A stretch of 64,000 nt of DNA from Symsagittifera roscoffensis. Its lineage: Eukaryota; Xenacoelomorpha; Acoela; Convolutidae. Shown piece by piece: positions 21,045 to 31,564 of the stretch. The notes beneath the pieces are model-generated. The model ran no database searches, had not been told where the DNA came from, and saw nothing but the letters and a program-made list of their open reading frames with translations. The translations under genes and the position numbers were made by a program. The stretch is from NCBI RefSeq assembly GCF_963678635.1, contig NC_087062.1:8606193-8670192 (forward strand), written 5' to 3'. How positions within the stretch are numbered: position 1 is the stretch's first letter; each line of letters starts with the position of its first letter.

Positions 21045-23129
21045 TTAATTGAAATCTATAAACTCGGTGATTTGGGTTTGACTTTTGTGCAGAGGAAAAT
21101 TGAATGATTTGTGATGTGTGTATAGAACTGTTGGTTGTTTTGATCCAAGTATCAGAAATTCATATTCCGTAAGTGTATAAATTATAGCTGTACATTCTCT
21201 CATTAAAGTTGAGAGTCGTAGCTCTGCTTGAGTGAATAATCGAGAATTTGCTGATATAAGGTTCATTTTATTTGTACCATTGTGTGATTGTAATAATGCT
21301 GCGCCGATGCCAAAATTTGAAGCATCGCACATTGAATAGAATGGTTGATTTGGATCTGGAATTGTATTTGAAATTTGTTCAGTTAGAAGTTTTTTAACTT
21401 CTTGAAATCGTGTTTGATGTTCTGTATTCCATTCAAAATTATTTTGTTGTCTGAGGATATTATAGAATGGTCTTAAATACAATTGCATTTTATAAACGTA
21501 TTTGCTTAAAAAATTCAACATTCCAAGGAATTCTTGGATTTTCTTTATGTTTGTTGGTGGTTGAAGTTTTTGAATAGCATCAATGCGTGATTTTAATGGA
21601 GTTATTGTCTTTCTTTCTATATTATGTCCTAAAAATTTAACTCGTGTTAAAAAGAAGTGTGACTTAATGGGGGCGGCCTTCAGATTTTCGTTCTGAAGTA
21701 TTTTGTGATAGTGTTCTAAAACTGTAAACATTTCTTCTTTTGTCTGTGATTGCATAAAAACATCGTCTAAATTGATGATTGCGTTTTTCTTGAGTATTAG
21801 TGGTCTAAAATTTTTGCTCATAAAAGCTGAAAATGCTGCTGGTCCTATGGATATTCCATAGAATAGGCGGTTGAATTCATATTGTTGATTTCCAATAACA
21901 AATTGTGTTAAACGTCGTGATTGTTTGTCTAGTGGCATTTGATTGTATGCACTATTCATATCTGCGGTTGTAAAGTATTTTCCGTTTATTTTTGTTAAAA
22001 TAACTTGTATTGGTTCAATAGGCCAATTGCATTTTGATTCGTCTATTAGTGAATTAAGATATCTAGCGTCTAAAACTATTTTTAATGATTCTCCTTTTGC
22101 TAAGATGATAACGGGGTTAAAAAATGTGTTACCTTTTGGTTGTTCTTCTTTGTTTACCGGTGAGATAATTTTGTATTGCTCTAAAATATCCAGTAATTTG
22201 TTTACTTTATCGTGTAAATGAATTGGTACTTTACTTGCTCTTTGTTTTTTGAAAACTGCGTCAGGTTTTAACGGGAGATGTAGTGATGAACTGATTTTGC
22301 CAACATCAAAATTGGATGTTGCATAGACTGATGAATAATTTATTAGCTCTTTGGCTAACTTATCAAATTCGTCTTGTGTTATTTGTGAATGTTGGAAGTT
22401 AAACATTGTTAAAAATTTCTGTTGATCCTCTGTATAGTTATTTATGTTGAATGTAGGTTTGAAATATGGGGTTTTTGTGAAATAATCTGTATTTCTTTTT
22501 TCATTACTTATTATATTATTTATGGATAGTTCTTCGTTAAGAATCGTGGAATGACAAATATCTAATAATTGGAGTATATTATTTACGCGGTATGCTTTTT
22601 CATGCATTGGTGATATTGTAGCGTTGGTTTCGCAAAATCCTAAAAGTCCTAAGGGTAATGTTACTTGATACGATGTATTGTTATATACATGTAACGAAAT
22701 GATGTCTGAATTCGTATTTTTCAAATATTTTATGGATGAAATTGTGATTTTGAAAAACTCATGGATAGGTTTGAATTCAAAGTCTGACATAAAGAGTTGT
22801 TGTTTATTTTGATTTTTATCATATTGGTGAACTTGTTTTATTGAAAAGTTATATATGAATCCTGATAGTGGTTTCAGGTGTTTCCGTTGTTGGTTATAAA
22901 TTGGATAAAATTTTGAAAAGAATGGTGGTTGTTTATTTAATCTTTGAAAAATTGTTAGGGCTGTAATTTTTGTTTTTATGTACTTATCTTTGATTAGTAT
23001 TTTACTGTTCAAGATGTTGATTGTTGGTATATATTTCGAGATAAATGGTATTCCAATGATATTGTGTTTAATATCTGTGATATGAAATATTTGTTTAAAT
23101 GGCATGTGTAAAATTTTATTTTGCTCCAT
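21045..23129 (-). pseudogene. pol: Reverse transcriptase and RNase H of element A
   Basis: 694 codons open from the ATG at 23129. The first part completes the protease fold (HNIIGIPFI). RT follows with the usual gypsy blocks in order: LDARYLNSLID, ADMNSAYNQMPL, RLFYGISIGPAAFSAFM, the catalytic box, KSHFFLTRVKFLGH, then RNase H with YSMCDASNFGIGAALL and RECTAI. The catalytic box reads NLDD (21762-21773) where nearly all RTs have Y-x-D-D; one base change turns Tyr to Asn. In RNase H the TDH motif reads THH, and a one-base deletion relative to B follows at about 21.09-21.11 kb, ending the frame early. It copies element RNA into DNA in cytoplasmic particles; this copy's enzyme is probably inactive. 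Confidence 0.88.
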
Positions 23130-23150
23130 TGTTCTTGTGGGGAGAAAAAA

Positions 23151-23621
23151 TCATTGAACTTTTCCATAGTTTACTAATGTTGATCCTTGTGCTGTTGCTA
23201 GTTTACTAGAGGTTGCAAGAGGCGTTAATTTTGGATGTAATGTTTTGATTTCATTCCATGTGGGAATGTTAATTATGTTTGATTCTGCTCCTGAATCAAT
23301 TAAAAAATCAATTTTAAGATCTGGTGGTTGAAATTCTTTGTTTCTTGGACTTTCTAAAAGAAATGGTTTTGTCCAAATTTTTCCTTTGGGTTGTTCATTT
23401 TGTACATTTTGGTAGATGTGATGTGTATTCAAGTATTTTGTTTTGTCATTTTCATTGGGTTTATTTACAGTGTTAATTTCGTTAGTTTCTTGTGCCATTT
23501 GTGTAGTATGGATGGGTTCAATATAATAATTGTGAAGGAGTTCCAATTGATTTTCATATATATGTGATGCAAAAGGTTGTTCATATATAATATGTTCGTA
23601 GTCGTTCTCGACTGCTATCAT
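23151..23621 (-). pseudogene. pol: Aspartic protease of element A, interrupted by TGA
   Basis: The catalytic loop is FLIDSGAESNII (about 23.29 kb), followed by the flap region. A TGA at 23151-23153 stops the frame in mid-domain. The second half of the fold (HNIIGIPFISKY) lies in the same frame beyond the stop, at the start of the RT ORF. Upstream the frame is continuous with the gag tail. The protease would cut the Gag-Pol polyprotein. The stop is either a mutation or a recoded codon; mutation is more likely because it splits a folded domain. Confidence 0.75.
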
Positions 23622-25551
23622 ATTTATGGAGATAGTGTTTTCTGTATCACTTTCTGTGTCTGATGATCCACAGTTTATTCGATTTAGTTGTAGTTCGATA
23701 TTTCCTGTGTCGTCAATACCTGGGGGGTCTGATGATGTTTCTTCATTTGATTGTACTTGATTAATATGTCTTTGATGTTTGGGTGTACTACTTCTGTAGC
23801 GATGTTTAGAATTATTATAATGGTTATTATTTCTATGTGGTGATTGAGAATAATTTCTATATCGACTATTATAACTTGAATGTCGCTTTTGTGAATTATT
23901 TTGTGATCTATTCTGATAATTATCGTTTGATCTGTGATAGTTTGATCTGTTAAATGAGTTATTTCTTGATCGGTTGTTCGGGTAATTCTGATTTCGGTTG
24001 TTCGAATAACTTCTATTACGATTATTTGAGTAGTTTCTATTTCTATTATATGATGAGTTTCGTGATTGATTGTTTGGATAGTATTTATTTCTTGTGTTTG
24101 ATTGGGAATTGTGTCTAGAAACAAATTGTGTTGTATTTGAATTTCATCTGGAGTAGTTATTTCGACTATTTGGTCGGTTATAATGGTTTTGTGAAGAATT
24201 CTGTGTATTTCTTCGTTCTGGTGATCTTCCTCTATAAGTTGAGTTATATGGTGATTGATTCCTTGTGTAATTAGTATTGTTCGGAAGTGGTTTTCCTGAA
24301 CTGTTGTTGCTGTACACATTTTTGTTTGGTAGATTTTGATCTTTTTTCATAAATTGATAGAATGATTTATTTGGTTCTTTATATTTTTGAGGCTTGTTTT
24401 GGTTATCCTGTTGTTTTTGTCTACATTCAGAAATACTATGTCCGTATCGTCGGCAATAATTACACCATTTTTTGAAAGATGGTTTGCCTTTAAAGTTTGG
24501 GTGTTTTTCATAAATATTTAGTATTTCAGTGACTTTTTCAACGAGGTCTGTATCTGATTCCCGAATGTTATTGATATTTGTGGTATTTGTTTCGATTCGA
24601 TTAACATATTGTAATTTCAGATTTTCTGTTTCTTCAAGTTTCATTGCGATTTCCGCTTGTTCTAGTTTGTCTACTAGTTTTCGAAAATCTAAATCGGGCT
24701 CTCGAATTGAGGAAGGATGGGATGCTCTCTTTTTTATTGCTATTTTCCTTAATTGAGGTGTTAAGGTCATCATTAAAATTTCTGTCATTTTTGTGTTTTT
24801 ATAGTCATGTGTATTTAATGAATATGCTTTTCGAACTAGTGTTTCGATACGTACTGCTAATTGTTTAATGGTTTCATTTGGTAATCTGCGAATTTCATTA
24901 CATAAAACTCTTTGGTGTTGTTTATTTCTTTCGGAATCAAACATTTTTGAAATTTCTTGTGTAAATCTTTTCCAATTTGATTTTATTTCTATTGGCAAAA
25001 CTGAAACCATTTTTGGGCTGCGCCATGGTTGTTTGTAACAACGCTGTGCGTCGATGTATCCAATTTTGATGTAGTGGTGTATTAATTGGATCAGGTCCTA
25101 TATTTAAAATTAAATTTGCTGTTACTGCATTTAAATAATCTTCTACAGAATATTCAGGGTCTGTTCCTGTGAATACCATTAATGGTTTGTTTGATGTTAT
25201 TGATGATCCACCCATAAGGTATGGATTCATTGTCATTTGTAGTGATTCTGCGGCATTTGGCATTTGTGAAAAATTTGAAAGTTGATTTTTTGTTATTTCG
25301 TGTTGTTGAAGGTAATATGGGAGTGGTATTTCACTTTGCATTTGAGTTGGTTGATACGAGTGTGTGATCATTGGGTTTTGTGGCTGAATTGGTTGAAAAG
25401 ATTTTGTATTAGTTGGGTTTTGTATTTGTATTGGTTGTTGATTTTGTGTATCTGTTGGATGTGGAGAAAAAATTCTATGATATGTATATGGTTTTTGCAC
25501 TCCTTGTCCGCAATATTCTTGGGTATATGGTGCAAAAATATCTGGTTGTAA
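23622..25551 (-). pseudogene. gag: Gag of element A, frame-broken
   Basis: No obvious ATG begins it; the first in-frame ATG is at 25371. It opens with a Gln/Pro/Asn-rich region, then the capsid (VEDYLNAVTANLILNIG, then WKRFTQEISKMF, RVLCNEIRRLPNETIKQLAVRIE), a CCHC knuckle (CNYCRRYGHSISEC, about 24.43-24.47 kb), and a long Asn/Arg/Ser-rich tail that would bind RNA. A frame change near 25.01 kb splits the capsid, and a TGA at 24144-24146 interrupts the tail. The frame after that TGA continues without shift into protease and RT, so gag and pol were one frame in this lineage. Another frame over 23684-24319 is open but is only the Ile/Thr/His-rich shadow of the Asn/Arg-rich tail. Confidence 0.8.
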
Positions 25552-25572
25552 TTAATCATCATCAGATGATAT

Positions 25573-26985
25573 TTAATCTGTATGATGAGGTGCCTTTTTA
25601 TTTTTATTTTGCTGAAAAAATGGGTAATTTTCACTACGATCCTGTGGAGGATGTGAATTAGTTTGAAAATTTACTGAGTTGGTTGTCGTCATTGGGTTAT
25701 CCCAATATCGAGATCTTACATGATTATGATTAGTTTTTCGTGAGGGATAGTTTGTTTTTGATGAATGTGCGTAATTATAATTGTGTTCTGCAAAAGTGTT
25801 TCTTGTGAACGTTCTTCGTGTTTTTGACGGTACTGTCATAGGTCTATGTGTTTGATAATCCATTTGTGAATATTGTGGAGCAACCGAGGGTTTAACGGTT
25901 GATTGTAAGGTTGCGTGTGCTAGTGAAGAGTGTGTATTTTTTGGTGTAGTTAAATTTGGACGTATTGGTGAAATGCTTTGTTGTGTAGTTGTTGTTGTTT
26001 GTACGATTTCTTCATTTATAAAGTGTGATGGTGTTTGGATATCTTGATGTGTAAGATTCCTAGTTCCATTAAGGTTTTCATTGTGTATGACGGTTGAATT
26101 TAAACTGTTGTTTCGCGTATCAGGTAAAAATGTATTGTAGTTTAATGGTGTTGCATCAATGGTTAATGGTACTACTCTTACATAATCTCTTTGATAAGAT
26201 ATTGTACTTATTGCTTGACTGGAGATTGATTGTGGGATGTTTATAAATGCATGATGAGACCATTCTTGGTCCCAAACGTAGTCTGACTGTTCTGTGATGG
26301 CAGTATCATCGTTTGGATTTTGAGGTCTGAAATTTTTTCTTGCTTGTGAAATTAAGTCTATATTATGTGTGAAATAATCTATTATAAACCATGCCAAAAT
26401 TTTTTGTAAGTCATGTTTTGTGTGTTGTGAAACTTCGTCTTTAGTGAAATTTTCTTTGATTATATGTAGAAAAGTTGAAAATAATGTGATTTCCTGTCGT
26501 ACTTTTGTATGTTTGGATGTCTCAGTTGGTGAGATATTTGGAATTTCTGTTTTTTCTAATATTGAAATATAACTATATATTATTGCAAAAACTTCGTTAG
26601 TAAATATGGAGTTTGCTCTTTGTGAGTTATGATATTGTACGCTTTTAATATATTCTAAGAATATTTTTGAAAATTCTAAGTCAAGATCGTCTGTTTGAAT
26701 TACATATTTGCGGTGATTCGGATTTGGTGTACTGAATTCTATGGTGTAAATTCCATATTGTTGTGTTAAATTACATATATCTTTCAGATAATGTTCTATA
26801 ACTTGTCTTTTGATTTTTACATCTGGGAATTCTGTTTTGCATGGGCTGATTCCGGGTTCAAACAAATTTAGGAGTAAATTCTTGCAAAAGTCATGCTGCC
26901 CTCTATTATCGGGTGCATCTACGAGGAAGGGGTAAATGTCGTCGTCATCTGGACTATCGTCATTTTGAGTGTGGCTGTGGCTCAT
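25573..26985 (-). CDS. ORF1 of element A: 470-aa protein upstream of gag, unknown
   Basis: ATG at 26985, TAA at 25573, uninterrupted. An acidic start (DDSPDDDD, residues 9-16) leads to a helical, folded-looking region at about residues 30-220, rich in Ile, Leu, Phe and Tyr. The C-terminal half is Thr/Asn/Ser/His-rich with basic clusters and looks disordered. Gag follows in the same frame after two TAA codons only seven codons apart. Gag has its own capsid and knuckle, so ORF1 is additional; an extra N-terminal Gag part expressed by readthrough is the alternative. Ty3/gypsy elements normally have nothing between leader and gag. Element B is truncated before this region, so conservation cannot be judged. 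Confidence 0.6.
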   Translation of the reverse strand: MSHSHTQNDDSPDDDDIYPFLVDAPDNRGQHDFCKNLLLNLFEPGISPCKTEFPDVKIKRQVIEHYLKDICNLTQQYGIYTIEFSTPNPNHRKYVIQTDDLDLEFSKIFLEYIKSVQYHNSQRANSIFTNEVFAIIYSYISILEKTEIPNISPTETSKHTKVRQEITLFSTFLHIIKENFTKDEVSQHTKHDLQKILAWFIIDYFTHNIDLISQARKNFRPQNPNDDTAITEQSDYVWDQEWSHHAFINIPQSISSQAISTISYQRDYVRVVPLTIDATPLNYNTFLPDTRNNSLNSTVIHNENLNGTRNLTHQDIQTPSHFINEEIVQTTTTTQQSISPIRPNLTTPKNTHSSLAHATLQSTVKPSVAPQYSQMDYQTHRPMTVPSKTRRTFTRNTFAEHNYNYAHSSKTNYPSRKTNHNHVRSRYWDNPMTTTNSVNFQTNSHPPQDRSENYPFFQQNKNKKAPHHTD

Positions 26986-28654
26986 TTTTTCGTTTAATGA
27001 CTGTTAATATATAACTATCGATGTGTCTAATTGGTTGATTCCAATTATACAATTGTACTGGTTTGTGTTTATATTGCTTTTTTATTCTTCTTTTTCCTCT
27101 TTTTGATGAATTTGAAGTTGTTTCTGAGTCGGAAAAATATAATTGATCGTGAATGGGACAATTTTTATCAATTGATTCTTTTAATTTATAGAGTTCATCT
27201 AAATTTCTGGCTTCTGATTCTGAAAATGCGTTTCTATTTTTTGAAAATCTTTTTCGTGTGATTTGTCTTTGTTTGTTTACTATTTATTTTTTATTGTTAG
27301 TCGTTTTGTTCTAATATATCGAACTGTTTGTGTATGAGGTGTGATTACAAGATCGTATTTTTTGTTATCTATTTTACAGTTGTGTAAAACGATTGTTTGT
27401 TTATTTCCTAGATTTTTGAATGACATAAGTTTTAGGATGAGGGATGCAAAAAGTTGTTAGATGATGTCTACTTTCTTAAACTGTTAGTCCTTACGATTTT
27501 TTGGTTAGCTTAACCTGGGTCTATTTGTTCAGGGTTGGAGAGAAAAGTATATCGATTCCGAAGAATGATTTTTTACTTTCTCGTGGCTAGTATAAGCTAA
27601 GGTGTTAACTTACTTAATCTTACTTAGGGGTAGTGATTGTGTTCAAGGGTTGGAGAATAGTAAATCGATCCTCAAGGTTCAGGTATAATTAGAACGCGAG
27701 TAGTTCGTTAGATACTATTTTAAACTTACTAAGTCTAAGATTTATCCTGGGTCTGGTAAGAGGAGGGTTCAAGTGAAGGATGAATAACCGAAGTTCTTCA
27801 CTGTTTATCCTAATTTGAATGGTTAGTTTTGTTGAAAAATTTCTATTAGTCTTGGGTTTTTTGGAAGGGTTGGATAGTGAATCGACGTTTGAGGTCGTTA
27901 GACACTTGCTAAGTGGGTGGGGGAGAACAAAATTGTTCTTTTTGATCCAAGGATTGGCTTGATGATCAAGTTTTAAATTTAGTGAAATAGAAAATTAATT
28001 AAGATCCAAGGATAAGCCTTGATGATCTGATTTTAAAATTAAGTGAATTTAAGTTTAAAATGGTTTAAATTTATTTAAGAAAAAGATTTAGTTTTTTAAT
28101 GATATTAGTGAGCTTATGATTGCTGTTATGTTTAGGTGATGAAACTGGGACAACAGATGATTTTATGATTACTAACAATTTATTGTCATTCTACCAATTT
28201 TTGTTTTTATTTTCAATAAATATTTTCCAAACATGTTTTATATAGTACTGCAGAATTTAGGAAAACGATCTGAGATTTTTTTTATCAATCGTTATTGTAT
28301 ATTAATAATTTTGTTTAGCGCCTGTAATGATCATGAAGATTGACTTCAAGATTTTATGTTTGCAATTGAAAATCCAAATTCATTGCTAATAAAATTCTAA
28401 ATATAAAAGTTTGTGTTGGCTTTTGCCGTACTATCATATAACTATATGGTAAGTTTCTACTTTGCCGTATGTCGTCTCTGGTTCGAGGTCTTCTTACGAT
28501 TCCGGGTAGTTCTGTTATCGTTCGGAATATTGGCTCTGATCTATTGAGTCGTAGAGACATTTCGATTAAATTATCATCGTATAACATTTTGAAAATGTTT
28601 TGTCTAAATTCTAATCTATTTTTGGTTAATTCTAAGCTATTGAGGACTTGTTCG
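26986..28654 (-). other. Element A 5' leader with degenerate tandem repeats
   Basis: 1.67 kb between PBS and ORF1 without a supported frame. At about 27510-27920 four degenerate units of about 110-120 bp share GGGTTGGA(G/T)A..AGT..ATCGA and a TTGTTC-type lead. At 27941-28045 a two-copy repeat carries GATCCAAGGAT and TTGATGATC. GTAAGT donors occur on the minus strand at about 27613 and 27733, which could serve spliced 3' mRNAs. A packaging or internal initiation function is possible but not shown. Confidence 0.55.
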
Positions 28655-28672
28655 AGACTTATGGTCGCACCA
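28655..28672 (-). promoter_or_regulatory. Primer-binding site of element A
   Basis: Two bases (TC) after the 5' LTR the minus strand reads TGGTGCGACCATAAGTCT. It begins TGG as required to pair with a tRNA CCA end. The cognate tRNA is not one I can name. Confidence 0.6.
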
Positions 28673-28674
28673 GA

Positions 28675-29067
28675 TGAGTTATGTACTTGTGGTTAACTCA
28701 TAGAGTAATTTCGGATAGGGTACACCGTCTGCTCGTCACGCTATCTTATTTTCGGCCGGATAGATTCGTGCAACTTCTTAGTCTAATACCGATCCTAATC
28801 TTACTCTTATACTATCTAGTCTCAGGTTGTTTAACTAGTCTCTGCTAGGCTCAATAGATCTAGGGTATACTGGTTTATTGCGACTGCTGAAGTTCTCTTG
28901 GAGAGGTATCTAATTTCTAAGTTAAATTCAAATCTCTCTGGTGCTGCAGCACTTACAAATAAGTGGGTTGTTAGTTAGATGGATCATGATTGGTTAATAT
29001 TAAATACTTTACAGTGGTAAAATATCTAATTTATCCAATCATAAAATATAGTTTAGATCAGGTTCCA
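28675..29067 (-). repeat. Element A 5' LTR
   Basis: 393 bp, partner of 10221-10613, followed by the target duplication ATTT at 29068-29071. It is indistinguishable by eye from the LTR at 36980-37372. Confidence 0.95.
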
Positions 29068-29683
29068 ATTTGTAGTGCGCAAAACTAGTTCGGCGCTATG
29101 GTCCAAAATTTCGCTCTCGGAGAAAATTGAAAGTAATCTAAGCGACCCGGGTTGATATGTTTGCCTAGCGACGCGTCGGAAAAGTGACACGTTGAATGCG
29201 AAACTCTAATCATCTCTTCTAAACTAAATGATGTCAGTTCTAGTTTACCTTAGATTAGCATCGCATCTTTCTTATAAGTTATTCGACTATGTTGGAATTA
29301 GTTGGAAAAATTCGACTTCTTGGATCAAGTTTATTTCGAAGTTTAAAATATTAAATAAAGATAACCAACATCGACAAAAATTTGATTGTGTTTAATTTCA
29401 TTAGCAAAGCTTCAGGCCTGAATGAGAAATATTATTACTCTACGAAAATATTCAAATGTATGCACAACGCTGTTCAACAACAAATTGAAATCCATTCTAA
29501 AAATTAAACAGGAACAGCTATCCAAGATTCTTACAAATCTATTATTTTTCCTCTTAAATCGGTATTTTGATACACCCAATTATACCCTAATTACACCTTA
29601 GTTACACCCTAACTATGTAAACCAAGTCGCCTTTCGAATTGAATAAATTATGTTCTGTGTCATACAGTCAAAATCCATGCAAA

Positions 29684-31564
29684 GTACCCGGGTTGACCTC
29701 CATACACAAAAAAATTTTAGCATAGATTTCCATTAAAAGAAAAATGCTTATCATACAATTTCATACACGGAGCATATGGGAAAAAAGTGTTTATAATACA
29801 ATTTCCATGAAGAAAATTGTATGATAAACATTTTTAGGGGGCTATTCTTTTTAGGGGGCGAAGGACCGTATGGGCAAAAAATTTCAAAAATCAGAAAACG
29901 TTTAATTTTTATCAATCCTACTTGATAAAACTTACCAATTTTAAAACCAAAACAAAAATAGTCGAAAGTCAATTATTAAAATTGGATTTATAGATAAATC
30001 AAATAAAGTTGATTATAATTTCAAAACAAATACCAAAAAGTTACAAATTTCGGAACCAACTGAAATTTTGTTTAAGCCTTGATACAGATTTAATACACCA
30101 GTTTCATAAATATTACTTAGTCGTCGTATTTTTGCGTTCAGTTATCGCCATTTGAAATTCTGTGCTGTTGGTTTTTCGCCTCTTTCAATCTTGAAAAAAA
30201 TGTCTGCATTTTATTTTCTGAGTTTTTAGGAAATATATAATCTTCCACAATGATACGGGCAATTTCGCGGTTTCACCTCGAGCGCCAGCTTTTCAAGATA
30301 TTAGTAATTCGTAAATTATAGGTCATGTTATATACATTCTTACCCAAGTTTTTACCCAAAAATGCAAAACGACTGGACTTTTCGGCTTTCCCTGAAACTC
30401 AATCGTAGTAGCCTGCTACTAATTGCTGAGAAATGATATCCCAACGCATAAATTTTCCGCAAATAAATTTGAAATTTTTGATCTTTTCTGCAAGTTTGTG
30501 TCGACCCTAGGGCTTGAAATTGGCGATAAATGGCGGGAATGCTATGAAAATAAAATCCATAATAAATTGAAAATGGTAACACTTGTTGTACCGACGCAAT
30601 AAATCCAATTTCGCAATTCGAAATATTCTGTCAGCATAAAAAATCCAAAATAGGTCGTGGTGCAGTCATAAATGTTCTATCGAAAATAATATAATTGTAT
30701 CGATTTTCAGCAAGTTTTCTCTAGCTTTTTTCGTTGCAAAAATTCTAAATTTGTTCCGACAATCACCGACAGAATTCGCCGACAATCAAGAACAATTTAA
30801 AAATTTTCCATATTTCTGCCGTTTTCTATTTGGCCAATATAAATTTTAAGGCCCTGGAAATGTTTACTTTCTTTGAGAATTTTACGCTTTTGTTCCAGAT
30901 TTTGATTAGTTGATTTTTCTTTTTACCATTTCGGTTCTTCACCAATGAGGGATTCCTGATTACTTGATTTTTTCTTTTTGCCAATTCAGTCGTTCGCCAA
31001 TGAGAGATTCCATCCATTTTTTTAGTGCTGCATAAAAACTTTCGTAAAAGCTTTCAGTTGCAATATCAATTTCATGATCAAACTCATTATTTTTGTCTAT
31101 AATGTAATCCAGGCTAAGCTTTCCAGAGCAGAGAAGCCAAATTGCCTTAAAGTTTTTGCTTGAAAATAAATTTGAAATTTATTGTTTTTTGATACACTTA
31201 TACACATTTTTTAGCCATATAAAAAACTTGAGGCTTTTGTTTAGAGTTCTGAGTGATCTGTTAAATAATATCTCACAGTTATTACTCAAATGCCGAGTAT
31301 CTATAATTATTTTTCCTTCAACCAAGTGGGTTTCTTGTGTTAGAAAATCCCTGGTTATTGTTTTTTCCAACAAATTACAACAATTTTTAGCAATTACAAA
31401 AATATTAAATTTTTGTCTAAGGAAAAATGCTAAATATAATTTTCATTTATGAAAAAATGCTTATCGAATTTTTATACGTATGGAATTATTGTACAAAATT
31501 GTATGATAAGCATGTTCGCACATATGATAACTGTATGAAAAGCATTTTTGGTCAACCCGGGTAC
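29684..31564. mobile_element. 1.88-kb non-autonomous TIR transposon, copy 1
   Basis: The ends are perfect 15-bp inverted repeats, GTACCCGGGTTGACC. GCAAA flanks both sides (29679-29683, 31565-31569), a 5-bp target duplication. Subterminal ATGCTTATCATACAATT occurs near both ends in inverted orientation. No transposase frame is seen, so the element is non-autonomous. TIR and duplication length do not settle the superfamily. Confidence 0.75.

Larger units (their letters stand above)
10221..29067 (-). mobile_element. Element A: giant (18,847 bp) env-bearing Ty3/gypsy-like LTR retroelement
   Basis: Direct LTRs at 10221-10613 and 28675-29067 both begin TG and end CA and differ at one base. ATTT flanks both sides (10217-10220 and 29068-29071), a 4-bp target duplication as in Ty3/gypsy elements. 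All genes read on the minus strand, so the 5' LTR is the right-hand one. Gene order is ORF1, gag, protease, RT-RNase H, integrase, 62-aa membrane protein, Pro/Ser-rich ORF, envelope, ORF3. Integrase after RT is the Ty3/gypsy order. At nearly 19 kb it is two to three times the usual length, because of ORF1, the 3' ORFs, and long non-coding leader and trailer. Frameshifts and stops in gag, pol and env mean that this copy cannot be autonomous as read. It is related throughout to element B. Confidence 0.92.

Noticed and set aside
23151-24146. TGA used as a sense codon (alternative genetic code or selenocysteine)
   Set aside because: Only two sites, one inside a protease fold, and no supporting structure seen; mutation is simpler.
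23684-24319. 211-codon Ile/Thr/His-rich minus-strand frame
   Set aside because: It overlaps the Asn/Arg/Ser-rich gag tail in another frame; its composition is what that tail gives when shifted.
28636-28672. GTTCGAGAC...GCACCA resembling a tRNA 3' end
   Set aside because: T-stem pairing and spacing do not fit a tRNA; it is the complement of the primer-binding site.
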